64,000 nt of DNA from positions 26,359,336 through 26,423,335 of the forward strand of contig OX155963.1 of assembly GCA_944548615.1 (NCBI GenBank), given 5' to 3'. The notes beneath the pieces are model-generated. The model did not search any database, had not been told where the DNA came from, and was given only the letters and a program-made list of their open reading frames with translations. Positions 48,601 to 53,635 of this stretch are shown here, one piece after another. A program made the position numbers and the translations under genes. The stretch's first letter is position 1, and each line of letters starts with the position of its first letter. The stretch comes from Micropterix aruncella. Taxonomy: Eukaryota > Arthropoda > Insecta > Lepidoptera > Micropterigidae.

Positions 48601-51372
48601 TTCTGGTGTGATTTCTAAGAAGTGTGATGTAGTAATAAAGTTATTTTGAAAGAATTTCATATAAAAAAGTACCATAAGTAGTCACAAATTAAAAATTAAA
48701 AAATTTTTTTTTTACGAGAATACATAAAATTTTTCTTGGCTGAATAAATAAATATTTTTGTATGCAAATAAGTAAAAAAAAAATATCGTTTTGGTAAAGC
48801 ATTTAATAAAGAACATAACTGTATTTACAATTTTTGCATATTTTACGTATTTTGTGACAAAAAAATCGAAATGATTTTATAGGCGAGTTTTTTCAGTTTG
48901 CCAATTTTGTAATATTTATTCATTATTATCTTAATTGTTTTACGAGATAAGGTTATAATGTTTTATATGTCAAATTTCAATGCGATCATTTTTCTCTTTA
49001 TCTTTTTTAAATCCGTTTAGTGGTTTATAAGTTATGATCGTTTTTCTCAAGGCCGTTGACTCGCGTCGATTTTTTGCGCGAATATGTCGCGCGCAAAAGT
49101 GATGTTTTTGCGCGCGGTGAGTTTTTACCTCGCAACGTGAGGGGTTAAAGGTGAAATTCACTACTTGATTATTTTGTAATTTTATTGTAATACTATAAAC
49201 CCTAAATTTTACTTCAATTTTAAAGAGCAAAACGAGCAAAATATAAACTTCAGATTTAAACAAATATATAAGTTTAGGTGATAGTCGTCATGACGCTGTT
49301 AATTTTTCCAACCAAAGGGCGAGAGAGCCAGCAAGCTTGTACCAGCGTTGCCATATGTACAAGTTAAATCCTATTTCAGAATAAAGGAGAAGAGAATACA
49401 TCAGAATATATTTGCTAAAAGCAAAATTCTCATAAGATCTGAAAAAAAGATTGAAAACTATTTTACTAGCCAAATTACATAAATGTCTGTAAGGTCAGGA
49501 GCGCGGTGAATGTTTAAAATAACACAATAATAATATCTAGGAAAGAAACCATAAGAAAATATTTATTTTTAACAATTTGTATGCTAACAAAAATGTTTTT
49601 AAAAACCTTACGGCGAGCGACCAGTCAATTGCGATTGACCTGTTGCCAACCACCGCTCTGTATGTACTTATTAGGGGCACAGCATTCTTTATCGGCCATA
49701 TTTTTTCCCTTTAATTTAAAAAAAAATCTGATCCCTGCGCCTTTACATGTACATATCATCATTTTATATGTGAGACCTCATACAAACAAACTTTTCAGGG
49801 TGTGGAAAAAACTGAATAGCTTCGCTCAAAAGATGTTCTTTTTTCAGTTGTGTAAATGGGGCAAAATTAAAAAAGATTTATTACATTAATGTACTAACGA
49901 TTAAAACGGTTAAAGAATTAAGTTGCTTGCGAGGAATTACTACTAAGCAAGCACGTAAGAGGTATCATCGGATAAAATCATTAACTCATGCCTATGAGTT
50001 GCCACTGCAATGAGAATCACAAGAAAACTAAGTGATCTGAGCCCTCAGGATGTGGACAGCACTATATGGATCGTTATTTTACACCAATAACAATAAAAAA
50101 CGCAAATTCGAATGTCTTCCACGAAAGAGGTCTCACATATAGATTGACAATATGAGAGCCAATGCGGGTAAATCTTTAATAAATGTCACAAGACAGAGAC
50201 TATTAAAAAGACACACTCATATATTTCTTGGTTTTTTAATTTTGACAAATAAGAAATGTTATAGAATAAGAATAGTTATAGAATAAAAAATGTTATAGAA
50301 ATAGAATAAGAAATGTTTCTTAGTCTTATAGTCGCTGCGCGCACATAGCCACCCAGACATTTGCGAGACTTATGGCGTTCCAGTGTCATAAAACAACCAT
50401 GCTTTATGTCAGGACACTGGTCAGATGAGACATAAATGTTTCATAATGCATCCCTATGAAACAGCTGAAATGTAAAATTAGATACTAAAGACCAAGGAAT
50501 ATATTAAGTATTCCTACCTAATCTATTTACCAAAAAAAAAAACACACTACTAAATTTGGTCATTTTAATTAAATAATTTTAATCTAGCAGTAAATCGCGT
50601 GGGTTTTATATTTTTTTTATTATGTTTCTTTAATGTTTAAATTAGCTTTTATGATAGTTAAAAAAATAGGTGTTTATAAATTGTTAAAAAAAACTAACCT
50701 GACCTACCATTATGAATGCCTTTGAATATATTGAGTCCGACAAAAGATAATTGCAGTTTCGGGGAATCAGTGTGGTGAATAGTCAGGTGACATTAAAAAT
50801 CAACAATGTAGAACTGGCAGCAATACCTAATAAATACTAAGACTAAAAAGAAAACAAGGAATTTATGCAGTTTAGCTAACTCTGCCATGGTGTTTGTGAT
50901 TTGTTAAAAAAACTAACCTAACCTACTGCCATATAGGTGTTTGACGCTTCTTTAAACGCCTATATCTCGCTTATTTATAGAGATAAAGCAATTTACAGAT
51001 TCGGAATCAGTGTGATAAATATAGTAGTGACATTAAACATGTTTAATGTAGGAGATTCCTAAACTGCATAAATAAGTACCTAAACGAATTAAATTGCTAG
51101 TAGCTATCGCAACATTGACCCCCCTCGATTTTTCTTTAATTAGAAGCATGGAGTAGCTATTTGAAAACCATAAGAACGCTCAAAACCAAATGTCATTTCA
51201 ATTTGCAAAAATATGACGTTACCTGCTTCAAGGCATCGTTCGAAATGTTCGACGACCTGAACAGCTCGGTCGCCTTCAGCACCGGAATCTTCCCGTTGGA
51301 CTCTTCATCGCAGCACAAGAACAAATCCCCAAAATATCTCAGTTCAGTGTCGGAAAGGCCGAGCTCCTCCAT
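12686..51372 (-). CDS. Reps: RalBP1-associated Eps domain-containing protein (Reps), six exons
   Basis: Reps links the Ral effector RalBP1 to the endocytic machinery; its EH domains bind NPF-type peptides at clathrin-coated membranes. I read six coding exons (12686-13728, 29806-30059, 33320-33479, 44393-44582, 45601-46014, 51223-51372), 2,211 nt in total, encoding 736 residues with intron phases 0, 0, 1, 2, 1. EH domain 1 spans about residues 5-105 and ends in LPLPRF. EH domain 2 spans about residues 274-365, with a canonical EF-hand loop starting at Asp326 (DVTGDGTLDVEEF). An insect-like linker (KEWTKFVDSPTSSLSSPGPK), a REPS hallmark RSSSLDLNRF, a poly-Pro stretch and a C-terminal coiled coil (about 690-733), expected to bind RalBP1, follow. 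All junctions are GT-AG. The family is usually 650-800 residues. The introns are swollen by transposons. Confidence 0.9.
13796..14303 (+). pseudogene. LINE ORF1 C-terminal part, one frameshift
   Basis: Coding similarity starts near 13815 (LEINGIPEVKGENLRDIMT) without an N-terminus. The pattern NPQSGRPKAIIAKF, then RKGLTTGDIG and FRYIWVRQCRIFARK is that of ORF1 proteins of lepidopteran LINEs with a C-terminal RNA-binding fold. After FARK, near 14228-14232, the natural continuation (SDGAPPLAISKLEDLKKIS) is in another frame and ends at TGA 14301-14303, so one base was lost in the GAAAAG run. The 13870 frame stops at 14268. The product would bind LINE RNA. Confidence 0.75.
14300..15334 (+). CDS. 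Uncharacterised 344-residue ORF between LINE ORF1 and ORF2
   Basis: The ATG at 14300-14302 overlaps the TGA of ORF1 (14301-14303) as ATGA, and the frame stays open for 344 codons to TAA 15332-15334, 20 nt before the ORF2 start. I recognise no family. Visible features: an N-terminal hydrophobic segment (about residues 15-50, containing FVIIIIYYGI); a central basic region rich in Arg (about 185-230, e.g. HVLRRLHTLLKRSLLRLNRA and RYIRRIKYWALK); and a second set of hydrophobic segments (about 235-295, with LFIYILFILH). This could be a third LINE protein with membrane segments, or a non-coding spacer that is open by chance; its length in AT-rich sequence argues against chance. Confidence 0.4.
   Translation: MTEEKPHTSAYRTILAPHLQFVIIIIYYGITSFYPILNVIIILNIFYATSLQYELFPLLSFQPLNSHIPHKFFHKLIPGTNHVFITKYIGLFLNIADTTRRGRRLSGPASLRHNKLSQYFVHTSQVTVDEHGRTSWAHTHNEVQVYWLVASLPTATKRMNTLWADAINEGVHYCFHSKYVLSSRHVLRRLHTLLKRSLLRLNRARHSYKAKIRFYQRYIRRIKYWALKIARVSISISISVLFIYILFILHPGLLIHRAFSCFVIIRICSPLVYINYWQLLYKYILLLTDRLLLIQNNNNFFLYTHGNTLCGNKQQHSRGPCEYTEPQWKIFSRNEPRHLDIHPD
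15355..18240 (+). pseudogene. LINE ORF2: AP endonuclease and reverse transcriptase, single internal stop
   Basis: The frame 15355-17655 (766 codons) ends in a TGA at 17653-17655 and continues in the same frame to 18240. The endonuclease domain covers about residues 1-230: FFYANVRGL, AISETWL (catalytic Glu34), LILGDMNLP, and a DSHHPSL block in place of the usual SDH. The reverse transcriptase runs about 440-760: NYRPVSILSVLSKLFEKVVY, DFSKAFDRVNHAIL, SGVPQGSHLGPLLF and YADD near 686-689. The part after the stop (TFDEHIQGIVSKALKTLGF onward) is the usual thumb and C-terminal region. It makes the cDNA by target-primed reverse transcription. One nonsense change aside, it looks intact. Confidence 0.9.
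18241..18657 (+). other. LINE 3' UTR and (AAAT)n tail
   Basis: Non-coding 3' region of the LINE. It includes partially repeated TTTAACTGTATATGATA units at about 18298-18350 and ends in eight AAAT-type units (18624-18655). Confidence 0.75.
18712..21420 (+). pseudogene. Decayed Ty3/gypsy LTR retrotransposon, internal part
   Basis: The gag-like segment 18715-19125 has the pattern LWFHQFECAIASDEVKYRMV, IIKNPPSSYKYE and ELGDQKPSQLLRKM seen in insect gypsy gag. Degenerate protease-like sequence follows near 19620-19660. A reverse transcriptase piece (LVRAYHQVPIAEEDIE) lies at 20297-20345. After a LINE insertion (about 20385-21285), the reverse transcriptase resumes at 21291 with RPFGLFEYL and FFGLRNSRETFQRF. 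There are many stops and frameshifts, and I see no LTRs. Antisense within Reps intron 5. Confidence 0.8.
20385..21285 (+). mobile_element. 5'-truncated CR1-like LINE inside gypsy
   Basis: It starts inside the reverse transcriptase near a VADDTKFFAYP motif (YADD equivalent), continues with EEWLLTLNTEKCVV and a decayed C-terminal part, and ends with an (AAT)n tail at 21262-21280. The sequence and tail match the LINE at 26010-28300, so they are one family. It splits the gypsy reverse transcriptase between AIIS and RPFGLFEY. Confidence 0.8.
21430..21825. other. Gene-free stretch in Reps intron 5
   Basis: AT-rich sequence with no recognisable coding or repeat feature, apart from the short palindromic run TCTCTTAATAAGAGA near 21608. 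Confidence 0.45.
21826..23025. repeat. Large foldback element, family C
   Basis: The left arm (about 21826-22380) and the right arm (about 22665-23025) are inverted copies. Shared blocks include GAGACCGAATAAAGATTATT (22917-22936; reverse complement at about 22032-22051), CCTATATCTCGC and GGTTCCTATACTGCA. The left arm carries about 130 extra bases. The loop holds a LINE 3' fragment (22386-22471). Related single-arm fragments occur at 1036-1100 and 50740-51075. I see no transposase, so it is probably a non-autonomous DNA element. Confidence 0.75.
22386..22471 (-). mobile_element. Short 3' fragment of the RLE-type LINE
   Basis: About 86 bp match the 3' terminus of the LINE at 40684-43100 in reverse (GGAGCTGCC, ACCGGAGTCGG, CCCATCATAATACTA), with a TAAAT-type tail at 22380-22398. 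It sits in the loop of the foldback. Confidence 0.75.
23026..23600. other. Mostly featureless; weak LINE-like ORF
   Basis: The frame 23212-23496 has a weak resemblance to the C-terminal region of LINE reverse transcriptases (KNLKDVYHAAIKSRI, then LIFNLQKWAIS). The similarity is too weak to assign firmly. Confidence 0.3.
23603..24228 (-). mobile_element. 5'-truncated RLE-type LINE copy
   Basis: It encodes, on the minus strand, the C-terminal restriction-like-endonuclease region (VDSVSTQYKFPESLGCTALR, ELTVPWESNI, NKYHDLANAV) followed by the family 3' UTR. It is closely similar to 42470-43085. A frame break near 23930 separates the end of the ORF. It begins abruptly at the equivalent of GSKGKK. 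Sense with respect to Reps. Confidence 0.85.
24588..24945. repeat. 119-bp tandem repeat, three units
   Basis: CACCCAGG occurs at 24602, 24721 and 24840, exactly 119 bp apart. Each unit carries GGCT(C/T)(C/T)CGA(C/T)GAGG-type, CACGGTCAA/AACGGTCRA and ATTATGATAGC(T/C)CGTTCT blocks. Units differ by point changes, and unit 3 has a short insertion (ACACATAAT). Confidence 0.85.
24946..25703. other. Gene-free AT-rich stretch
   Basis: T-rich low-complexity sequence at 25220-25380; otherwise nothing recognised. Part of Reps intron 5. Confidence 0.5.
25704..26007. mobile_element. MITE, family B (copy 1)
   Basis: 304 bp with terminal inverted repeats TTGGGCACGATTGCG and CGCAATCGAGCCCAA flanked by TA (25702-25703, 26008-26009), as expected for a Tc1/mariner-mobilised element. 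Long subterminal inverted sequences (TTCACAAAGAA, GGACTAATT) and interior GATCGTCGATAAATA recur at 28572, 53734 and 62795. Confidence 0.85.
26010..28300 (+). pseudogene. CR1-like LINE, 5'-truncated, frameshifted
   Basis: Coding starts at about 26040 with the end of the endonuclease (GKSDHTALLV). A frame change near 26500 leads to the reverse transcriptase (to 27620): NYRPISLISITCKVMEQIIV, LDYEKAFDRVPINRLL, CVPQGSVLGPVLF and YADDTKIYANP. Another frame change near 27610, a TAG at about 27793 and further shifts separate the C-terminus (27875-28252). It ends in an (AAT)n tail (28272-28310). It is the same family as 20385-21285. It abuts MITE B copy 1 and lies antisense to Reps. Confidence 0.85.
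28322..28890. mobile_element. Foldback MITE, family D
   Basis: Arms at about 28322-28437 and 28775-28890 are inverted copies of about 115 bp with shared blocks ACCATGCGTTTTCT, TACTAATA and CATTGCTT/CATCGCTT. The centre holds a family B MITE (28572-28735). No transposase ORF. Confidence 0.75.
28572..28735. mobile_element. MITE family B (copy 2), internally deleted, nested in family D
   Basis: Starts TAATGGGCCCGATTGCGTTT and follows copy 1, with a small internal deletion, through GATCGTCGATAAATACTACC to GGCGGGCAGTTTTAAT. It lacks the right half and right TIR. Confidence 0.8.
28891..29805. other. Gene-free stretch before Reps exon 5
   Basis: AT-rich intron sequence. I see no further exon or repeat. 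Confidence 0.5.
29806..30059 (-). CDS. Reps: Reps exon 5
   Basis: Acceptor TTTTATTTTAG before GCCCTAC; donor CTCTG/gtacgt. The first base completes Lys305; the last base starts Gly390. It encodes the second half of EH domain 2: YFEKSRLPVDDLRKIWKLSD, the calcium-loop DVTGDGTLDVEEF (Asp326 onward), FSTAMHLIVLRRNKVPVPDV and LPSCLIP. Confidence 0.95.
30211..30472 (+). mobile_element. piggyBac-type MITE, family E (copy 1)
   Basis: 262 bp between TTAA at 30207-30210 and 30473-30476. Ends CCCCTCAGGCC and GGCCTGAAGGG are inverted repeats. TTAA duplication with CCC-starting termini is characteristic of piggyBac. Copies at 30651-30909 and 56285-56546. Confidence 0.9.
30651..30909 (+). mobile_element. 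piggyBac-type MITE, family E (copy 2), right end lost
   Basis: Left TTAA at 30647-30650. It follows copy 1 closely but stops at GGTCTGAA where GGG-TTAA should follow; the LINE tail at 30910 begins there. Confidence 0.85.
30910..31334 (-). mobile_element. 5'-truncated RLE-type LINE 3' end
   Basis: Minus-strand copy of the 3' end of the family at 40684-43100, with a TAAATAAATA tail at its left edge, truncated at the equivalent of WESNIP (about 31334). It joins the end of MITE E copy 2. Sense with Reps. Confidence 0.85.
31361..31415. repeat. Short tandem repeat, 15-16 bp units
   Basis: TTAAGACTG recurs at 31361, 31376 and 31392, with TTAAGACT at 31407, and an outlying copy at 31338, directly at the 5' break of the LINE fragment. 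Confidence 0.8.
31524..31736 (+). pseudogene. hAT transposase C-terminal fragment
   Basis: The 70-residue frame reads YPLIKNILVKYNIPMPSSGS, VKRVFSFATIV and EDMFEKRVVTKNNLNYL. This is the pattern of the hAT dimerisation region (short C-terminal hATC domain). The upstream catalytic region is absent. It is a relic. Confidence 0.75.
31740..33319. other. Gene-free stretch in Reps intron 4
   Basis: Positions 32926-33080 match 2677-2850 (ACGTACGTGA, CATATTATCG-like and CCCACAAAGCGTA blocks). Positions 32310-32520 contain a GC-richer block (TGGACCTTG, CCAAGGACC) that looks like a dispersed repeat. The rest is AT-rich. Confidence 0.45.
33320..33479 (-). CDS. Reps: Reps exon 4
   Basis: Acceptor TTTTTGGTGAAG before GAACTGAAG; donor GTAAA/gtaagt. 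Its first two bases complete Gly252 from exon 3, and its last two start Lys305. It encodes an acidic Ser-rich stretch (EEESSDRHSSDEDTVG), then the start of EH domain 2 (FWQISPEQRLHYESQFAQLQ, PDNRGMLKGHIVK). The acceptor has a weak pyrimidine tract, but the phase with exon 3 supports it. Confidence 0.85.
33735..34750 (+). pseudogene. LINE C-terminal fragment (jockey/CR1 group), interrupted by a MITE
   Basis: The region 33740-34216 reads LRWDTHINMITNKTRKLAYI, LKTVYFALGIHSWGGSSWTL and RAQKLILKIMYHRPLRFPSE, the thumb-to-C-terminus of a LINE polymerase. A piggyBac-type MITE (34221-34526) splits it at a TTAA. After the second TTAA the LINE frame resumes (SNIILKKEIHTWLLNMG, ending HLFLFLFYFCTHFN). 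A likely 3' end with an AATAAA lies near 34728. The N-terminal parts are missing. Confidence 0.8.
34221..34526 (+). mobile_element. piggyBac-type MITE, family F (copy 1)
   Basis: 306 bp between TTAA at 34217-34220 and 34527-34530; ends CCCTTGGAGTA and TACTCAACGGG. It is nearly identical to 60848-61152, with subterminal repeats of CCAGAT(C/T)TGGT. Confidence 0.9.
34851..36169 (+). mobile_element. Tc1/mariner-superfamily element with TIRs and TA duplication
   Basis: The 1,319-bp element has inverted ends, GGGTGCGGCAGTGAGGA at 34853 and its complement at about 36151-36167, flanked by TA (34849-34850, 36170-36171). It contains one transposase frame with two internal stops. It lies in Reps intron 3, antisense to Reps. 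Confidence 0.95.
34971..36050 (+). pseudogene. Mariner-superfamily transposase (DUF4817-type), two nonsense codons
   Basis: A single frame runs from 34971 to 36050 with no frameshift, but has TAA at 35199-35201 and TGA at 35298-35300. The N-terminal HTH region (EHRVFAYDCFVRNNESVTVI, NTILRWVESLRRRG) matches the DUF4817 type common in arthropods. The catalytic core shows FMSDEAHFHL (first Asp), VWFQQDGVTTHTA (second Asp) and PRSPDLSICDFFLWG (third Asp). I count about 42 residues between the second and third Asp, more than the 34 of classical mariners. Both stops are one substitution away from likely sense codons (TAA from GAA, TGA from CGA). Confidence 0.9.
36172..36566. other. Gene-free spacer
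   Basis: AT-rich intron sequence between the mariner element and the LINE target site; nothing recognised. Confidence 0.5.
36579..39522 (+). pseudogene. LINE ORF2: reverse transcriptase, RNase H, CCHC; two frameshifts at A7 runs
   Basis: The first frame (to about 37047) has a pre-RT region with SSWWGPELERLRRGLRTLFN. After an A7 run at 37044-37050 the frame shifts, and the reverse transcriptase follows: FRPISLTSFLLKTLERLMD, FIDIEGAFDKTMHNSIN, KGCPQGGVLSPLLWN, GYADDLTIM and KYLGVILDSKLNW, to a stop at 38566. After a second A7 run (38555-38561) the frame shifts back and carries RNase H, with IYTDGSKTTQGTGAGVF (Asp), QAECIGI (Glu), FVSDSASVLQAL (Asp) and KGHSDSLGNDAADELA. It ends with CRGCMEEEETPQHVLMEC and a stop at 39522. 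This layout fits I/LOA-like clades. Both shifts being in A7 runs suggests homopolymer miscalls or recent slippage. Confidence 0.85.
36579..39604 (+). mobile_element. 5'-truncated LINE with RNase H and 12-bp TSD
   Basis: The element is flanked by AAGACTCAGGAA at 36567-36578 and 39605-39616. It ends with an (AACT)n-like tail (39590-39604). It encodes the reverse transcriptase, RNase H and zinc-knuckle part of ORF2. It is related to the minus-strand LINE at 58528-60455. It lies antisense to Reps. Confidence 0.85.
39617..39819. repeat. Spacer with (AAAT)n microsatellite
   Basis: (AAAT)n at about 39777-39803, otherwise unremarkable. Confidence 0.7.
39812..40262 (+). pseudogene. Mariner transposase relic, deleted internally
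   Basis: Recognisable pieces: KKWFGRNSDLNLEDHPRSGR (N-terminal, 39812-39870), ILEENPRIKTDEI, then TGDDNWILYNN around 40077-40105 (first Asp region), and a C-terminal remnant LVDRWKNIIEKNGDYILD ending at TAA 40258-40260. The second and third catalytic blocks are gone. An old, non-functional copy. Confidence 0.75.
40263..40683. other. Gene-free spacer with repeated GGTAGGTAAAATATCGCTA
   Basis: GGTAGGTAAAATATCGCTA occurs at 40492-40510 and 40519-40537, and the inverse TATTTTACCTACC at about 40555-40567, making a small hairpin. TACCKMYMGCTAGATGGCG here resembles 11457-11475 (ACCTACAGCTAGATGGCG). Confidence 0.55.
40684..43100 (+). mobile_element. RLE-type (R2-superfamily) LINE, 5'-truncated
   Basis: Coding sequence is open from about 40690 to 42940, followed by a 3' UTR ending CTCCGTTTGTATTTATTTATA (about 43080-43100). 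Short minus-strand copies of the same 3' end lie at 22386-22471, 23603-24228 and 30910-31334. It lies antisense to Reps in intron 3. No TSD was identified. Confidence 0.85.
40690..42940 (+). CDS. Reverse transcriptase with CCHC and restriction-like endonuclease
   Basis: A single open frame with no stop from the truncation point to 42940; an ATG-free start means the N-terminus (with any DNA-binding fingers) is missing. The reverse transcriptase has ILIPKVPVCTGPKDARPIAL, WLDLENAFGSVRHSLLHFAL, GLFQGCCLSPTIFNIVFN and FADD (near residue 168 counted from 40784). After it come a zinc knuckle CPLCSNTPCTARHILAGC (near residue 497) and a restriction-like endonuclease with RPDITLY (Pro608-Asp609) and IVELTVP (Glu624). 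The order RT, CCHC, RLE is that of R2-type early-branching LINEs, which usually insert at chosen sites. The intact frame suggests recent activity. Confidence 0.85.
43101..44392. other. Gene-free stretch in Reps intron 3
   Basis: AT-rich. No exon-like or repeat feature was recognised. Confidence 0.5.
44393..44582 (-). CDS. Reps: Reps exon 3 (recognised from splice sites)
   Basis: Acceptor TTTACTATCAG before ATTCGACTG and donor GCTTG/gtgagt. The 190 nt are open in one frame: IRLKNGSSWSTASESPTPTN, SVAEQRNSGLTGPNAQHSTV, WANSATGRGVWPVSVGEEHT and QLL, plus the first base of Gly252. The phase (0 in, 1 out) exactly bridges exon 2 and exon 4, and the Ser/Thr-rich composition suits the linker between the EH domains. 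It has no in-frame ATG. Confidence 0.85.
44654..45400 (-). repeat. Interspersed repeat, LINE 3'-region-like (second copy)
   Basis: Reverse-orientation relative of 120-745 (see the CGGGATCGGGTGGTC block, here at about 44918-44936 in complement). It contains a local duplication of GGAAACCTTTCCCG at about 45330-45357, and two partly similar halves (ACCACCCGATCCC at 44926 and GCCACCTGGTCCC at 45139). It lies in the 1-kb intron between Reps exons 2 and 3. Confidence 0.6.
45601..46014 (-). CDS. Reps: Reps exon 2
   Basis: Acceptor TTTTTTTCAG before ATCACCGAC; donor CATAGT/gtaagt; 138 whole codons (residues 51-188). It completes EH domain 1 (HINRKQFYSALKLIAAHQAK, IELPLPRF) and continues into an acidic and Ser-rich linker (STDSEVESETISQRSDASHS). 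Confidence 0.95.
46240..46690 (-). mobile_element. LINE 3' fragment (jockey/CR1 group)
   Basis: The minus strand encodes a C-terminal pattern common to LINE polymerases, FAARLWNQFPSNIRNSLTV followed by KKHFM, then an AT-rich 3' UTR ending in ATGTGCAATAAA at the left edge. Sense with Reps. Decayed. Confidence 0.7.
46691..47724. other. Gene-free stretch in Reps intron 1
   Basis: AT-rich with nothing recognised. ORFs here are short and have no domain. Confidence 0.45.
47729..49144 (-). mobile_element. piggyBac-type non-autonomous element, family G (copy 1)
   Basis: 1,416 bp between TTAA at 47725-47728 and 49145-49148, with ends CCCGCTCAATCCG and CAACGTGAGGGG. Its right third, in reverse, matches 62300-62500 (AATGATCGCATTGAAATTTG). 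GC-rich subterminal zones contain repeated TGCGCGC and GCGCAAAA. No transposase frame is visible. Confidence 0.75.
49149..50739. other. Gene-free stretch in Reps intron 1
   Basis: No exon found. GAGGTCTCACATATAGATTGAC at about 50128 echoes the sequence at 29-50, a small dispersed repeat. Degenerate repeats of ATAGAATAAG lie at 50260-50310. Confidence 0.45.
50740..51075 (+). repeat. Family C fragments (single arms)
   Basis: Two partial copies (about 50740-50850 and 50935-51075) share CTATATCTCGCTTATTTAT, CAGATTCGGAATCAG and GGTGACATTAAA-type blocks with the foldback at 21826-23025. Confidence 0.7.
51223..51372 (-). CDS. Reps: Reps exon 1 (start codon)
   Basis: The ATG at 51372-51370 opens MEELGLSDTELRYFGDLF, LCCDEESNGKIPVLKATELF and RSSNISNDALKQ, then donor CAG/gtaacg. 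This is the first half of EH domain 1, as at the start of REPS proteins. 50 whole codons, phase 0. The context before the ATG is AT-rich (TTATA). Confidence 0.9.
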
Positions 51373-52369
51373 TATAAATTAATACTACGGCGAGAGCGGC
51401 GCCGGGCGCGGTAAAGCGATATGTCGTCGTTCGCGGCTTTTATCGTTTCCGCACTACATATTATAGATTATCACTTCATTCGCAATTCGGCGACCACAAC
51501 AACGAAATTAAAACGATGTAAATACGCGACAGCTTCAGCCATTATCGATGAACCACCCGACAATTGGGCAACCTTGAAAATAGTTGAAAATGTCATCCTT
51601 CAAACCCGTGTTATCTATGGACAAATAAAGGAGCATACACACTAATTTTCCTCATTCATGAAAAATAAATCGCAGACTGTTACGAAAAATCATTAGGTGA
51701 CATTTTTTGTAAAATCGACTTAAAGGTTATTATGGGTCTTTTTAAGTCTTCCATGCGTGAAGTAAGTCATTACGAGTGAAATTTCTTAAAATGGGATTTT
51801 AATGGTGTGGCACTTTTAAGTCGTTAATCGTAAAAATCCAGTTATCTCAATCCAGCAAGCCAGTTATCTCAAAAGTAGTAAAATGTAAGATAAAAACTTC
51901 ATGCGACAAACTGACGAATTTTTCGAGACGACTTCCCGGTTTATGTAATGAAGGCTGCCTATTTGTTATCGCTCAAGCAATGATTTATTAAAACGTTGCA
52001 TTGAAAATTAAGATTTGAAATTTTAAATTCTGTAATTTAGCAGAATATGTAATAGCATTGATATGGTAATAGGTATTTACCTCTTCTGCGTCCAGAAAAT
52101 AGTTTGATCTGTCTGTGGTGCGAAAACAAAAATCTACGCTACTTTCAGACGTATTCGGAACTAACTGCTTTCAATGTTCGTGGTACAACTGCAGCAGCTG
52201 TGACTGAAGAAATATTTAAGTCTATACATTTCTAAAAATACCTACATTTTCATTGTTAGATAGTACCTACCAGAAAGAAAGTGACAAGAACCCTTAATAG
52301 TTTATGACAGTTGAGTGCGGCGTTCAGTGATTATAGTATCAAACTAATTTAATTTCTGTTCAATTTGGT
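51373..52369. other. Reps: Upstream region of Reps
   Basis: Positions 51387-51440 are GC- and CpG-rich (AGAGCGGCGCCGGGCGCGG), fitting a 5' UTR or promoter. No TATA box or transcription start can be fixed by eye. Beyond about 51660 the sequence is AT-rich with nothing recognised. Confidence 0.4.
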
Positions 52370-53330
52370 CACGTGACATCTCACCGTCGCCAATCAAACT
52401 TTCTGCCCACCGATCAGTGGGCGGCCACTTCCATAGAAAGAAAATTTGTATGGAGCCAGCGACTATCAAGGTGGCAACTTAACTATGCCACAATAACACG
52501 AAATGCGGTTGTCAGCCTGCGAGACGCGTCTGCCTACTTTTCCGCGAGCTGTATATTGTCTTTGCTCTGTCTGACCATCACACATACTGCGCATTTTGCT
52601 GCGCATACGCACGCATAGCGTCCGCACACCGCTTCCGCTCTGCTGTCAGTCGTGCGTGTGATCAATGGTGCGTCTTATGTGCGTTGTTTGCTTACCGTTT
52701 GCTGCGTCACTTGTGTTTTACGTCTTACCGGCTTCATTTTGGGTTTTTCGAGTTTTGTGCCGCCTCTCGGGAAGTGACGATGTATAAGAAATGTGTACAT
52801 AGTTTGCGGACTAATTAGGCGCAAGAGAGGAGAACCTGAGGGTGTGAGTGTCTTTTATGGCAGTATTTTTAATGGCACATTTTTTCATAGTAGGTATTAA
52901 TATTTATTTTAATACGAGACAACAATAAACCGTATGATTGATTTTTTGTTTTTATTTCTATCGATTTATGTATCCGGTAAGGGTGGGCTACACTGGCTTG
53001 TGGTGTTTTTATCGATATCGATAAATAGGCTGGTTAATGATTAACTATTGCATTGGTCAGATGTTGCCATTTCGCAAGACCAGAGGGTTGCCATTCTGCT
53101 AAAACCAGAGTGTTGAAAAAGAGTGTGACAGACACATTCTACAAGAAATTGCGACGGTTGGCTGCAATGCGGTTTTTGTGCTGTTGGCTATTTTATAGTC
53201 GCTGGTACTAACAAAAGTGAATTTCGATTCAAATGTACTGAGTTCCGCATCTTATTTATATGATCAGTGCCCACCGATCACAGCGGATAACGTCACCCTT
53301 TAGACATCGAACCTATACCAGTGATTTTAA
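52370..53330. repeat. Possible foldback element
   Basis: Blocks near the left (CCAGCGACTATCAAGG-type at about 52458, CCCACCGATCAGTGGGC at 52408) have inverted counterparts near the right (TATAGTCGCTGGTAC at about 53195, TGATCAGTGCCCACCGATCA at about 53260). The arms are diverged, so the element and its ends are tentative. Confidence 0.35.
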
Positions 53331-53348
53331 AAATCAATGCCTATACAC

Positions 53349-53625
53349 ATAACTACTAGACCCCGTGACCAGCCTGAGAATGCGTCAGCCGAATAGAAAG
53401 AGACAGCAGCATAGAGTACCCCCTCCATCCTTGTGTAGTCGCGCATGCACAGAGATACGTACATATATCAACGCGTATATATCACTATGACAACGCTTCG
53501 ACGCCATAAGTCTGCTATGCTCTGCTATGGATAAACGCGCATGTGCAACTAGACAAGGATAGAGAAGGGTCCCACATGCCCCTATCTCTTTCTATTCGGT
53601 GTACGCATTCACTCAGCCATCGTAA
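53349..53625. mobile_element. MITE, family A (copy 2)
   Basis: Inverted ends include CCGAATAGAAAGAGACAGCA (left) and TCTCTTTCTATTCGG (right), with inner CCCCCTCCATCCTTG and CAAGGATAGAGAAGGG. The interior has ATATATCACTATGACAACGC. It lies about 10 bp from copy 3. Confidence 0.8.
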
Positions 53626-53635
53626 TATATAAGTA

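Noticed and set aside
51421..51645. 74-residue plus-strand ORF upstream of Reps, possible divergent gene
   Set aside because: No recognisable domain and no supporting signals; lies in the probable Reps promoter.
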